A stretch of 33,426 bases of DNA, from contig CAZCGA010000066.1 in assembly GCA_964498075.1 (NCBI GenBank), positions 1-33,426 on the forward strand. Direction: 5' to 3'. The DNA is from CAZCGA01 sp964498075. GTDB taxonomy: Bacteria; Desulfobacterota; Binatia; HRBIN30. The first letter of the stretch is position 1. Each line of letters starts with the position of its first letter. Below the pieces are notes generated by a model that worked only from the letters and a program-made list of their open reading frames with translations, did not search any database and had not been told where the DNA came from. A program made the position numbers and the translations under genes. Positions 23,296 through 31,007 of this stretch are shown piece after piece.

Positions 23296-23997
23296 GTGTC
23301 ATCCGACAAGGTACGCTACGAGCTGCGCGACAACGTGGCCGTCATCACCATGGACGACGGCAAGGCCAACGCGCTGTCACACGAGGTCATCGGCGCGTTG
23401 CGCGAGTGCCTCGATCGTGCCGAGCGCGAGGCAGCGGCGGTCCTGATCACCGGCCGCGAGCGCCGCTTGTCGGGCGGCTTCGATCTGCGCGAGATGACCA
23501 GCAGCCTCGATGCGACGCGCCGGCTGGTGACCGCCGGCGCCGAGCTGATGCTCCGGCTCTACACGTTCCCGCGTCCGGTCGTGGTGGCGTGCACCGGTCA
23601 CGCGCTGGCCGCCGGCGCGATCCTGCTGCTGGTCGGCGATCGGCGCATCGGGGCGAGCGGCGACTTCAAGATCGGTCTCAATGAAGTGGCGATTCAGATG
23701 ACCGTGCCGATCTTCGCGATGGAGCTGGCGCGTGCCCGCCTCTCGAAGCGCCACTTCACGGCGGCGGCGACACAGGCGCACATCTTCGATCCGGAGACGG
23801 CGAAGGATGCCGGCTACCTCGACGCGACGGCACCGTCCGAGGCGTTGCTCGACGTGGCGCTCGACCATGCCCGCCAACTGGCGACGCTGCCCGATCCCGC
23901 CTTCCGCAACACCAAGGATCGCGAGCGCGCCGCCATCGTGCAGCTCATCCGCGACACGCTCGAGGCGGACATGGCGGCGCTGACCGCTGCGAGGTGA
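23296..23997 (+). CDS. Enoyl-CoA hydratase/isomerase (crotonase) family protein
   Basis: 233 aa from GTG 23296, with GAGGAGGG 7 bases upstream. Crotonase oxyanion segments are RRLSGGFDLREM and GHALAAGAILLLVGDRRIG. The strand FKIGLNEVAIQMTVP carries a Glu at the position of Glu144 in rat hydratase, and the second catalytic Glu is not evident. The last third is shorter than in true hydratases, so the reaction (hydration, isomerisation or hydrolysis) is open. Linked by spacing to the dehalogenase, suggesting a shared degradative route. Confidence 0.9.
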   Translation: MSSDKVRYELRDNVAVITMDDGKANALSHEVIGALRECLDRAEREAAAVLITGRERRLSGGFDLREMTSSLDATRRLVTAGAELMLRLYTFPRPVVVACTGHALAAGAILLLVGDRRIGASGDFKIGLNEVAIQMTVPIFAMELARARLSKRHFTAAATQAHIFDPETAKDAGYLDATAPSEALLDVALDHARQLATLPDPAFRNTKDRERAAIVQLIRDTLEADMAALTAAR

Positions 23998-24018
23998 GGG
24001 CAGGCGAGACGCCTGCCC
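23998..24018. terminator. Perfect 9-bp hairpin between convergent genes
   Basis: GGGCAGGCG and CGCCTGCCC pair around loop AGA, starting immediately after the crotonase stop and 34 bases before the oxidoreductase stop. There is no T-tract. It may serve as a bidirectional end structure, or be one copy of a dispersed hairpin repeat like the one at 27107-27123. Confidence 0.4.
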
Positions 24019-24051
24019 TACTGGTCCGGCAACGTTGGTGCGGTCCTGGCG

Positions 24052-26418
24052 CTACGCCCGCACCGCCTCGACGCGGCACGCGACGTAGCGGTGGTGCGGG
24101 ATGCCGGTGAACGGATCGCGGTCGTTCGCATCGGTGAGCTCGTTTTGGTTCGCGCCGTGGATCTCACCCGCGCCGTTGCCCGGGTAGGCCATTCCGAAGC
24201 CGTTCGGCATCCACACGTGGCCGTCGCGCAGCTTCGGGTCGATGTGCGCCGGGAGCGTGACGGCACCGCGGCGGGTGGCGACGCGCACCGTTTCGCCGTC
24301 GCGGACACCGATCTGCTTGGCGTCGTTGGGCGACAAGTTGAGGGCGCAGTGCGGCCCGCGACCCTTGCGCCACGACGGATCGCGCTGAATGGTGTTGGCC
24401 GTCCAGCGCGTGCGCAGGCCGGCAGCAAGCACCAGAGGATACTCCGGATCGTGCGCCGGCGGCGTCGCCGCGGCGCGCCGCATTTCCTGCAGCATCGCCT
24501 CCGGTGCGAGGCGGATCCGTCCGTCGTCGAAGCCGAGGTGATCCTTCAGGTTCGTCTCTGTGGCGAGGCGCGCGATCTCTACGCCCTCGGGATGAGCGAG
24601 GATGCGCCGGAACAGCTCCGCGGCGATCTCGAACGGGCTCTTCGTTTCCCACTCCGGGCCGAGCGCGCGCAACACCGCGGCCGGCCGCAGCATCGCGTTG
24701 GCCCCGCAGAGCAGCCAGACGGCCACCAGCGAGGGCGCCGGCAACTGCGGACCCAGCGTGCGGTAGGCCCAGAAGAGCAGTTGGTTGGAAGGGTCCTTGC
24801 CGCCTTTCGGGTGTTGCTGCGCCAGCTCCTGCGCGGCGGAGATGAAGAGCGCTCCACCGTCCGGCTCGAGCGCGTGCGCGGCCAAGTCGTACAGCTGCGC
24901 CGGCGGCGTACCGAAGAGATCCATCGCCTCGGCCAGCCGTGCGTAGATCTCCGGCTCGGGGAGCGCCTCCGCCGGTCCCGGAACGACGGGCGGACGCAGC
25001 TGCACGTGCACCTCGGGATAGCGCTTGGGAAAGTTGGCGATCTCCCACTTCTCATAGCCCACCGGCGTCGGCAGGACGTAATCGGCGGCCTGCGCGGTCT
25101 CGGTCATCGCCGGCTCGATCACCACCAGCAGATCCAGCTGCACGCGCGCCTCGCGCCAGCGTGCCGTATCGGAGTACGAGAGGAACGGGTTCGCCCCTTC
25201 GACGATCAGCGCGCGCAGTCGCTCGGGGTGGTCGACGAGAACTTCCTCGGGAACCAGGGTAGGTGAGAACATGCCGAAGTTGCCGAGGGCGCGGATGGCG
25301 GGGATGCCCGAGACCAACGCTCGCTCCGGCTCGCGCACGAGGCCGGCATCGAGCGCCGGCGGGACGAAGGTCTCCATGAAGATGCCGCCGCCGGGGCGGC
25401 CGAGGTTGCCGGTGAGTGTGAGGAGGAGGCGGATCAAGTAGGAGTTGAGCGTGGAGAACGGTGTCTGCTCGACGCCGAGGTCGAAGAAGATCGACGCCGA
25501 CTCGGCCTTCGCAAACGCGGTCGCCGTTTCGATCACGGCGGTGACCTCGATGCCGCAGCGCGTCGCCATCTCGTCCACGTCCACTGCCGAGAGCGCATTG
25601 CGCAGCGCCTCGAAGTCACACGTCTGGTCGCGAACGAACTCGTAGGCCATGAACTCATTGCGCACGATCGTCGCCGCCATGCCGAGCAGCAGATAGCTGT
25701 CGGTTCCGGGCCGCACCCGCAAGTGGCGGTGTGCCTGGCGCGTGGTCTCGGTCTCACGCGGATCGGCGACGACCAGCGTGCGGGACGGATCTTCGACGAA
25801 GCGGCGGAAGCTCTCGGTGGCGTTGTGTCCGCGGTTGCTGATGCGCGGGTTGGTGCCGAGCACGAACAGGAAGCGCGCGTGTTCCATGTCGGCGTGCAGC
25901 CACGCCGCCGGCGAGGCGTCGAACATCCACTGATCCATGAGGTTGTGCTGCGTCTTCTCTTGCGCAAAGGCGTTGAACCACTTGCGCGAGCCCAGCCCGC
26001 GCAGGAAGCCGATGCCGTAGGGGGCGTCCATGTGATTGCCTTGCCCGCCGATGCCGACCAGGCCGATGGCGCGCGGCGAGTGCTGCTGGCGGATGCTGTC
26101 CAGCCGTGCGGCGATCTCGGTGATCGCCACGTCCCAGCTGATACGCTCGAAGCTGCCGTCCGGCCGTCGCCGCAGCGGATGCTCGACGCGTTGCGCGTGG
26201 CGCACGTAGGCCGGGATGCTGACGGCTTTGTTGCAGATGTAGCCTTCGGTAATCGGGTTGGTCTCGTCGGCACGCACCGCGGTGATGCAGCCGTCTTCGA
26301 CGTCGACGCGGACACCGCAGTTGTGGCTGCACAGCACGCACAAGGTTGGCAAGTCGGTACCGTGCAAGGGCAGCGGTGTGCGAGAGACCGAGGGATCCAC
26401 TGACTGCATCGCGTTCAT
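24052..26418 (-). CDS. Molybdopterin-dependent oxidoreductase (formate dehydrogenase/BisC-like)
   Basis: 788 aa from ATG 26418, set by the strong GGAGGAG site 5 bases upstream. A [4Fe-4S] site C-x2-C-x3-C-x27-C (C27, C30, C34, C62) precedes the molybdopterin-binding body, with GLVGIGGQGNH, FLFVLGTNPRISNRGHNA and the C-terminal pterin-binding barrel (LSPNDAKQIGVRDGETV, HVWMPNGFGM). No twin-arginine signal is visible, so it is probably cytoplasmic. Which residue binds Mo, and the substrate, cannot be settled here; the overall family includes formate dehydrogenases, acetylene hydratase and nitrate reductases. The HxlR regulator gene lies 70 bases upstream on the same strand. Confidence 0.92.
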   Translation of the reverse strand: MNAMQSVDPSVSRTPLPLHGTDLPTLCVLCSHNCGVRVDVEDGCITAVRADETNPITEGYICNKAVSIPAYVRHAQRVEHPLRRRPDGSFERISWDVAITEIAARLDSIRQQHSPRAIGLVGIGGQGNHMDAPYGIGFLRGLGSRKWFNAFAQEKTQHNLMDQWMFDASPAAWLHADMEHARFLFVLGTNPRISNRGHNATESFRRFVEDPSRTLVVADPRETETTRQAHRHLRVRPGTDSYLLLGMAATIVRNEFMAYEFVRDQTCDFEALRNALSAVDVDEMATRCGIEVTAVIETATAFAKAESASIFFDLGVEQTPFSTLNSYLIRLLLTLTGNLGRPGGGIFMETFVPPALDAGLVREPERALVSGIPAIRALGNFGMFSPTLVPEEVLVDHPERLRALIVEGANPFLSYSDTARWREARVQLDLLVVIEPAMTETAQAADYVLPTPVGYEKWEIANFPKRYPEVHVQLRPPVVPGPAEALPEPEIYARLAEAMDLFGTPPAQLYDLAAHALEPDGGALFISAAQELAQQHPKGGKDPSNQLLFWAYRTLGPQLPAPSLVAVWLLCGANAMLRPAAVLRALGPEWETKSPFEIAAELFRRILAHPEGVEIARLATETNLKDHLGFDDGRIRLAPEAMLQEMRRAAATPPAHDPEYPLVLAAGLRTRWTANTIQRDPSWRKGRGPHCALNLSPNDAKQIGVRDGETVRVATRRGAVTLPAHIDPKLRDGHVWMPNGFGMAYPGNGAGEIHGANQNELTDANDRDPFTGIPHHRYVACRVEAVRA

Positions 26419-26438
26419 CGAGGCTCCTCCTTCAGGTC

Positions 26439-26512
26439 GTGATTCGTGCTCGTGAATCGTGCTCGGTGGACGCGACATGCCGGGCGACTCACGACTCACG
26501 AGCACGACTCAC
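26439..26512. repeat. Long imperfect inverted repeat spanning hxlR stop
   Basis: Two 23-base arms (26439-26461 and 26490-26512) match in inverted orientation at 20 of 23 positions, separated by 28 bases. Each arm is built from CGTGA/CGTGC-type pentamers. On the minus strand the hairpin includes the hxlR stop and ends 8 bases before the oxidoreductase ribosome site. Confidence 0.6.
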
Positions 26513-26977
26513 GGTTTTCTGCGCTCTCATCAGCGCTGGGCCCGGGCGCGCCAGCATATCGCGCGCGGTCAGCGGCGCACCGCAGTCGGGACACGTGAGC
26601 ACCGGCATGACGTGGCGGCCGCAGCTGCGGTGCACCAGCTCGATCGGCGGCCCGGCTTTGCCGGCCATCCAGCGGTCGCCCCAGCCGACCAGCGAGACGA
26701 TCACCGGGTACAAGTCGCGTCCCTTCTCCGTGAGCTTGTACTCGAAGCGCGGCGGGCGCTCCTGGTAGCGTACGCGCTCGAAGATGCCCGCATCCGCCAG
26801 CTTCCGCAGCCGATCTGCCAGGCGATGCCTGGTGATGCCGAGGCTGGCTTGAAAGTCCTCGAAGCGTCGTGTGCGCAAGAAGGCGTCACGCAAGATGAGC
26901 AGCGTCCAGCGGTCGCCCACCACCGACAGAGTGCGGGCCACCGAGCACGTCATGTCTCCAATATCACCCCAGCGCAC
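26489..26977 (-). CDS. HxlR family transcriptional regulator
   Basis: 162 aa. Winged-helix HxlR signature: CSVARTLSVVGDRWTLLILRD, then FEDFQASLGITRHRLADRL and RPPRFEYKLTEKGRDLYPV. The C-terminal extension has CGRHVMPVLTCPDCGAPL, a possible zinc-binding Cys cluster. GTG 26977 gives the family's usual short lead-in; ATG 26953 is the alternative. The C-terminal residues TVSRARES are encoded by the inverted repeat described above, so the repeat has probably replaced the original end. It is likely a regulator of the downstream molybdoenzyme. HxlR proteins often sense electrophiles or redox compounds. Confidence 0.9.
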   Translation of the reverse strand: MRWGDIGDMTCSVARTLSVVGDRWTLLILRDAFLRTRRFEDFQASLGITRHRLADRLRKLADAGIFERVRYQERPPRFEYKLTEKGRDLYPVIVSLVGWGDRWMAGKAGPPIELVHRSCGRHVMPVLTCPDCGAPLTARDMLARPGPALMRAQKTVSRARES

Positions 26978-27106
26978 GATCGCGGTCCAAGTTCCAAAAC
27001 AGAACTGACTCAGCGAGCCGGCTATGTCAACTGGTCCGCCCGAACGCCACGAGATTGCGCGGCGGCTTTGGTCCGGCTGCCGTGGGCAGATTACCTAGAG
27101 GTTGAA

Positions 27107-27123
27107 GCGGGCTGGAAACCCGC
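27107..27123. repeat. Short hairpin repeat
   Basis: GCGGG and CCCGC pair across CTGGAAA in the non-coding stretch upstream of vapB. The type resembles the hairpin at 23998-24018 in size and GC content. Its significance is unclear. Confidence 0.35.
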
Positions 27124-27156
27124 TGACGCTGCCGCTCCGTGAAGCCATCCGGAGAT

Positions 27157-27185
27157 TTGACGCAGCTGTAGTACGGTACTACAAG
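27157..27185 (+). promoter_or_regulatory. Candidate vapBC promoter
   Basis: TTGACG (27157-27162) and TACAAG (27180-27185) with a 17-base spacer. The expected transcription start is at or next to ATG 27192, suggesting a leaderless message. The -10 overlaps the palindromic operator. Confidence 0.45.
27167..27183 (+). promoter_or_regulatory. 17-bp perfect palindrome, probable VapB operator
   Basis: TGTAGTAC-G-GTACTACA is perfectly symmetric (8-1-8), 9 bases before the vapB start and overlapping the candidate -10. This is the position expected for autorepression by the VapBC complex. Confidence 0.6.
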
Positions 27186-27191
27186 GTGTGC

Positions 27192-27446
27192 ATGGGGTAC
27201 CTGAGCATCCGAAATCTCCCGCACCGGCTCGATCGTCAGATCACCCAGGAAGCGCGCCGGCGCCACACGACGAAGACGGCGGTGGTTCTGGAATACCTCG
27301 AACGCGGCGCACGCGTGGCGCGTTCACCGCAGGCGCGTCCCAGCCTCCGCGCCTGGGGCGGCAAGCTTGCGCGCCGTGACCTCGACCGCGTGCTGCATAC
27401 CAGCCGCGAACATCGCGTGATCGATGATGAGCTGTGGTCCAAGTGA
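27192..27446 (+). CDS. vapB: VapB-type ribbon-helix-helix antitoxin
   Basis: 84 aa from ATG 27192. The N-terminus, MGYLSIRNLPHRLDRQITQE followed by ARRRHTTKTAVVLEYL, fits the FitA/RHH antitoxin DNA-binding fold (LSIRNLP strand and two helices). The acidic-tailed C-terminus (VIDDELWSK) would wrap the toxin. It should repress its own promoter through the 17-bp palindrome. The stop overlaps the toxin GTG. An upstream in-frame start at 27102 would include the promoter, so it is not used. Confidence 0.8.
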   Translation: MGYLSIRNLPHRLDRQITQEARRRHTTKTAVVLEYLERGARVARSPQARPSLRAWGGKLARRDLDRVLHTSREHRVIDDELWSK

Positions 27447-27853
27447 CGCTCGCACTCGACACGAGCGGCTACGCCCTGTTCGATGCCGGCTTTGTACCCG
27501 CAGTCGAACAACTGGAGCGTGCGGCTCGGCTGGCGATTCCAACTGTCGTCCTCGGTGAGCTGCTGTCAGGGTTTCGAAAAGGCAGCCGCGCGCGACAGAA
27601 CGTCGAGCGGCTGGAACGGTTTGCGCAGACCTTCGACGTCGAGTGGCTGGACGTCACCAAGGCCGCGGCAGAGCGCTACGCGCAGATTCACGACCAGCTG
27701 CGCCGTCGGGGCGCTCCGATACCCACCAACGATCTGTGGATCGCCGCCTGCTGCCTCGCAACCGATGTGGCGCTGTTGACCTCCGACCCGCACTTCGCGC
27801 GCGTCGAAGATCTTCAAGTCGTCCGCTTGGAGTACCCGCCCGCGCGCCCCTGA
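27443..27853 (+). CDS. vapC: VapC-type PIN domain ribonuclease toxin
   Basis: 136 aa from GTG 27443 (GTGA overlap with vapB); GTG 27434 is the alternative. PIN acidic residues are visible in LALDTSGYALF, PTVVLGELLSGF, TNDLWIAACC and LTSDPHFARV, so the nuclease appears intact. VapC toxins cleave tRNA or rRNA. It is a complete module, in contrast with the broken pair at 2.6-2.9 kb. Confidence 0.9.
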   Translation: MTLALDTSGYALFDAGFVPAVEQLERAARLAIPTVVLGELLSGFRKGSRARQNVERLERFAQTFDVEWLDVTKAAAERYAQIHDQLRRRGAPIPTNDLWIAACCLATDVALLTSDPHFARVEDLQVVRLEYPPARP

Positions 27854-27919
27854 TCGCGGCGGCCATCGTCACTCATGGAGATCGCCCAGGGTGGAGGCCC
27901 GCATGGTCGCAATGTTTTC

Positions 27920-27944
27920 GCCAACGTTCCGGTTCAGCCGCGGC
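27920..27944 (-). mobile_element. Half attC-like sequence after HNH gene
   Basis: On the minus strand this 25-mer matches the one at 28362-28386 at 19 of 25 positions, including GCCGCGGCT, GA and CGTTG. It sits about 80 bases after the HNH stop. A paired left arm is not found, so this is weak alone. Confidence 0.4.
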
Positions 27945-28021
27945 GCCAGGGTCTCCAGCGTATCAGCCGCTATCACCGGGTCGCCACCATCTCGGTCGGG
28001 TGCGTAGTCGTGGACACTGCG

Positions 28022-28333
28022 TCAGCCTCCCCGTACTGCTCTCCGAACGCGCTCATAATCGGCTTGCAACTCTGCGCGTCGCTTGAGCACAAAGGCCCTC
28101 GCGGCTTCCAGGCTGTCGAAGACGCGGTCCTTCTTGATGGAGTTACAGTAGCTGCAACTCGTGACCATATTGGACGGGTCATCGATGCCTCCCTTCGTCA
28201 GGGGTATCAAATGATCCCTTGTGGAATCGTGCCAGGCGTCGAGGCACCCTAGGCCGTCCTTCCCGCAATACTGGCAAATGTAGTTGTCCCTCAATTGAAC
28301 CGGATCCAGCGGAGTGGAAGGTGCTTGAGTCAT
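28022..28333 (-). CDS. HNH endonuclease
   Basis: 103 aa from ATG 28333 with GAGGAG 8 bases upstream. ICQYCGK is the first zinc CxxC pair. The catalytic core is TRDHLIPLTKGGIDDPSNMV, with the second zinc pair in CSYCNSIKKD. All HNH elements (DH of the first strand, the N, and the Cys pairs) are present. The protein is short, with no extra domain, so substrate and role are open. Possible roles are defence, mobile element or cassette-encoded nuclease. Located between two attC-like sequences. Confidence 0.9.
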   Translation of the reverse strand: MTQAPSTPLDPVQLRDNYICQYCGKDGLGCLDAWHDSTRDHLIPLTKGGIDDPSNMVTSCSYCNSIKKDRVFDSLEAARAFVLKRRAELQADYERVRRAVRGG

Positions 28334-28360
28334 GGCGTCTGCTCCTCTTTGGTGGTTGCC

Positions 28361-28446
28361 GGTCAACGCTCATGCTGAGCCGCGGCCGACCGGCGCTCGC
28401 GATACCGACGGACGATCATGCCGTCGGCTCGAGCGTGTTGTTCGGC
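28361..28446 (-). mobile_element. attC-like recombination site between AbiV and HNH genes
   Basis: On the minus strand the segment begins GCCGAAC (R''-like) and ends GTTGACC (R'-like, G-TTRRRY except one base). The arms GCTCGAGCCG and CGGCTCAGC pair around a variable loop. The AbiV-like frame ends inside it (last residues NNTLEPTA). The core sites are not fully complementary, so this may be a decayed site. The repeated right arm after the HNH gene supports a cassette layout. Confidence 0.5.
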
Positions 28447-29159
28447 ATGCGGTCATGAGGAAGCGACTCGAACAATGCCCTGAACAGCTCCTCGACCTTG
28501 TCGTAGTCGAGCCCCGGATACTTCTCACCATTGAGTACACCTTCGGTCAATCGGGCAATACGTGCCACTCGCTGCCTTTCTATCTGGACACTTTCGTACG
28601 TTGCGCCATGCGGAATACTCGCCACGCTGCCGTCCCGACCCAGTCGGACGTACAAAGCGTCCTGCTTGGATCTGTCCTGCTTGCCTTTCGCGACGGCCAA
28701 GGCTTCCCGGTCGTACTCCGGATCGTCGGCCCACACCCACGAGTGGTCGACCCAGCGGCCGAGTTTCTCGTGACGCAGGATGTTGATTGCGTCAATAACC
28801 TTAGGCGGCAGGTCTCGGATCTCATGGCGCAAGACGACGGCATCACATCGTTCAAGGAACTCCTCCGTGTCCGGACTGACATACTCCATCACGACGCACA
28901 GGAGTTGCTTGCAGACGTGATCACGTGCCGCGCGGAGAATGCGTTGATCCCACGGGATCACGCCGCGGACCACGAGGGCCAACAGAAACGCCTTCGCGAA
29001 TTCCTCCTGCGCGATTAACGCGAGGAAATGAGCGGTTGTCGGCGGTTCGCCGAACTCAAGGAACGCTGCGTCGTCCAGCAATCGACGGCCGTTCTGCAGA
29101 CACGCGCAGGCCGACTCGCGGAGTATTTCGTTCATGAGCTTTCGATCCTGCCTCTCCAC
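28416..29159 (-). CDS. AbiV-like abortive infection protein
   Basis: 247 aa from GTG 29159, or 239 from ATG 29135; neither has a strong ribosome site. The N-terminal half fits the AbiV family: NGRRLLDDAAFLEFGEPPTT, then AHFLALIAQEEFAKAFLLAL with the conserved EE..K. AbiV from Lactococcus blocks phage translation by binding a phage protein. The rest is helical and ends inside an attC-like site, typical of cassette genes. The AbiV assignment rests on this pattern. Confidence 0.75.
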   Translation of the reverse strand: MERQDRKLMNEILRESACACLQNGRRLLDDAAFLEFGEPPTTAHFLALIAQEEFAKAFLLALVVRGVIPWDQRILRAARDHVCKQLLCVVMEYVSPDTEEFLERCDAVVLRHEIRDLPPKVIDAINILRHEKLGRWVDHSWVWADDPEYDREALAVAKGKQDRSKQDALYVRLGRDGSVASIPHGATYESVQIERQRVARIARLTEGVLNGEKYPGLDYDKVEELFRALFESLPHDRMPNNTLEPTA

Positions 29160-29749
29160 GCCGAGCTATCTGCTGACCTACTTGTCGGCTGCCCGCTCAA
29201 TTCACCAACCCTTGCAACTTCCTGTCAGCCAATCACGCCTGGCTGCGGTCCGTCGGATTCGTGGCTTCGCTCGACGATTTCACGGGTTCCCGCTGGTGCC
29301 GTGTATATCGCGGCCTGGACAACTCTCGCAAGATTTCGCAGCCTCTCTCCACTCGCGTGAGAATCTCAATCCCGGTCTATGATGCCATCGACCCGCGCCT
29401 CCAAACGCCGACGATCGGTGAGTGGAGGCTCAGACATCCGGACCCCCGCGGTTGAGATCTCCCCGCGTACACCGGTGGTAGCCGCAACCGCCGCCCAGCC
29501 CGGGGCGTTGCCTCGGGCTGAGATCTTTCGCCCCGTTGGGGCTTTTGAGCAATCGGCCTTCAACGACCCGCACTCTTCAGCCCTGAAAGGGCGGCGATCC
29601 CATAACAGCCCAGGGCATCGCCAGGGCATCGCCCTGGGCTGCCGCCCGCGGCTTGCGGGAACCTCCCTCCATTGTGATAGCCACGGCATCGGTGTACGCA
29701 CACGAAGCGCCACGCTGACGGAACGATCGCCACCGAGGAGGTAGGCACC
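29160..29749. other. Gene-free stretch with repeats
   Basis: About 590 bases between AbiV and the P450 gene. The first 330 bases show no protein-like frame or RNA gene I recognise. The remainder is largely the hairpin repeat at 29496-29659. Confidence 0.5.
29496..29659. repeat. Composite intergenic repeat of five hairpins
   Basis: Successive hairpins: CAGCCCG/CGGGCTG (29496-29520), GCCCC-GTT-GGGGC followed by TTTT (29530-29546), GCCCT-GAA-AGGGC (29580-29592), AGCCCAGGGC/GCCCTGGGCT (29607-29640, perfect 10-bp stem), and CCCGC/GCGGG (29645-29659). The fourth loop holds an 11-base tandem duplication (29611-29632). This resembles dispersed intergenic repeats of high-GC environmental bacteria. 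Confidence 0.6.
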
Positions 29750-30994
29750 ATGTCGATCAACCTACAACCAGCCACAGACGACGCCGAGTGGAAACACGAC
29801 CCGTGGCTCGGCGTGAACCCCGTCGACCCTGCGCTCCGCTCCGACCCGTACCCACTGCTGGCGCGGCTGCGGGCGTATGATCCGGTCAACGAGACGCCCA
29901 TCGGCCTCTTTCGGCTGACCCGCTATGCCGACGTCATCCGCATGCTGAAGGAAGTACCGTCCGGGGTACGCATGGCCGATGGGACGGTCTTCGGCGCCGG
30001 CAATTTCCTTCTCCCGGGCGGACCGGGGCAGTTCATCCTGCAACAGGACCCGCCCGACCACACCCGCCTGCGGCGGCTCATGAACCAAGCCTTCACTCCC
30101 CGCGCCATCGAGCGGCTGCGGCCGCGCGTCCGCAGCCTGGTCGACGATCTGCTCGACCGCGTCGCGGCACGCGGCGAGATGGACGTGATCGCCGATCTCG
30201 CGCTGCCCGTGCCGTCGACGCTGATCTGCGAGCTGATGGGCGTACCACTGGCGGACCGCGACAAGTTCACCGAGTGGACGGCGGCTGCGACGCACCTGCT
30301 GGCGGCGGCGATCTCTCCTCCCGACGTCATCGAGCGCGCCACCGCCGGCGCCACCGCGCTGGCCGATTACTTCACCGCGCTGATCACGGAACGGCGCACG
30401 AGCTTGACCGACGACCTGCTGAGCGGCCTCATCCGCGCCGAGGAAGCCGGCGATCGCTTGAGCCCGACGGAGCTGATCTCGCAGTCCATCGGCTTGCTCA
30501 TCGCCGGCTTCGAAACCACCATCGGCCTCATCGGCAACGGCGTGCTCGCCTTCATCCGCCACCCCGAGCAGCTGGAGAAGCTGCGCGCCGACCCCGAGCT
30601 GATCGACAGTGCCGTCGAGGAGTGCTTGCGCTTCGACGGACCGATCCTGCTGACCATCCGCGTCACGCGCGAAGACACGGCCTTCGGCGACAAGATCGTC
30701 CCGCGCGACCGGCCGGTCATGTGCCTGCTCGCCGCCGCCAACCGCGATCCGGCGCACTTCCGCGACCCCGACCGCTTCGACATTACACGCACCGACAACG
30801 ACCATCTCGCGTTCGGTGGCGGCGCACACTTCTGCCTGGGCGCGCACCTGGCGCGCCTGGAGGCGCAAGAAGCCATCGGCGGCTTGGTGCGGCGCTTCCA
30901 CGGCCTCGAGCTGCGGACCGGTCAGCTCGAATGGGGCCGGTCGTTGTTCCGCGTCCTCGGTCGACTGCCGATCGGCTTCGAGCGAGCGCACTGA
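29750..30994 (+). CDS. Cytochrome P450
   Basis: 414-aa soluble bacterial P450 from ATG 29750, with a GGAGG site 8 bases upstream. I-helix IAGFETTIGLIGN, with the proton-relay Glu-Thr. ExxR in VEECLRFDGP. The heme loop is FGGGAHFCLGAHLAR, with Cys362 as the iron ligand. LFRVLGRLPIGFE closes the fold. It is a monooxygenase of CYP107/BioI-like general type; the substrate is not predictable. No ferredoxin partner lies next to it. Confidence 0.97.
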   Translation: MSINLQPATDDAEWKHDPWLGVNPVDPALRSDPYPLLARLRAYDPVNETPIGLFRLTRYADVIRMLKEVPSGVRMADGTVFGAGNFLLPGGPGQFILQQDPPDHTRLRRLMNQAFTPRAIERLRPRVRSLVDDLLDRVAARGEMDVIADLALPVPSTLICELMGVPLADRDKFTEWTAAATHLLAAAISPPDVIERATAGATALADYFTALITERRTSLTDDLLSGLIRAEEAGDRLSPTELISQSIGLLIAGFETTIGLIGNGVLAFIRHPEQLEKLRADPELIDSAVEECLRFDGPILLTIRVTREDTAFGDKIVPRDRPVMCLLAAANRDPAHFRDPDRFDITRTDNDHLAFGGGAHFCLGAHLARLEAQEAIGGLVRRFHGLELRTGQLEWGRSLFRVLGRLPIGFERAH

Positions 30995-31007
30995 CGCTCA
31001 CCCTCAC

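Noticed and set aside
24052..26418. Selenocysteine in the molybdoenzyme
   Set aside because: No in-frame TGA occurs in the gene, so no Sec site.
29762..30991. 409-codon minus-strand frame opposite the P450 gene
   Set aside because: Exact antisense of P450, no recognisable motif.
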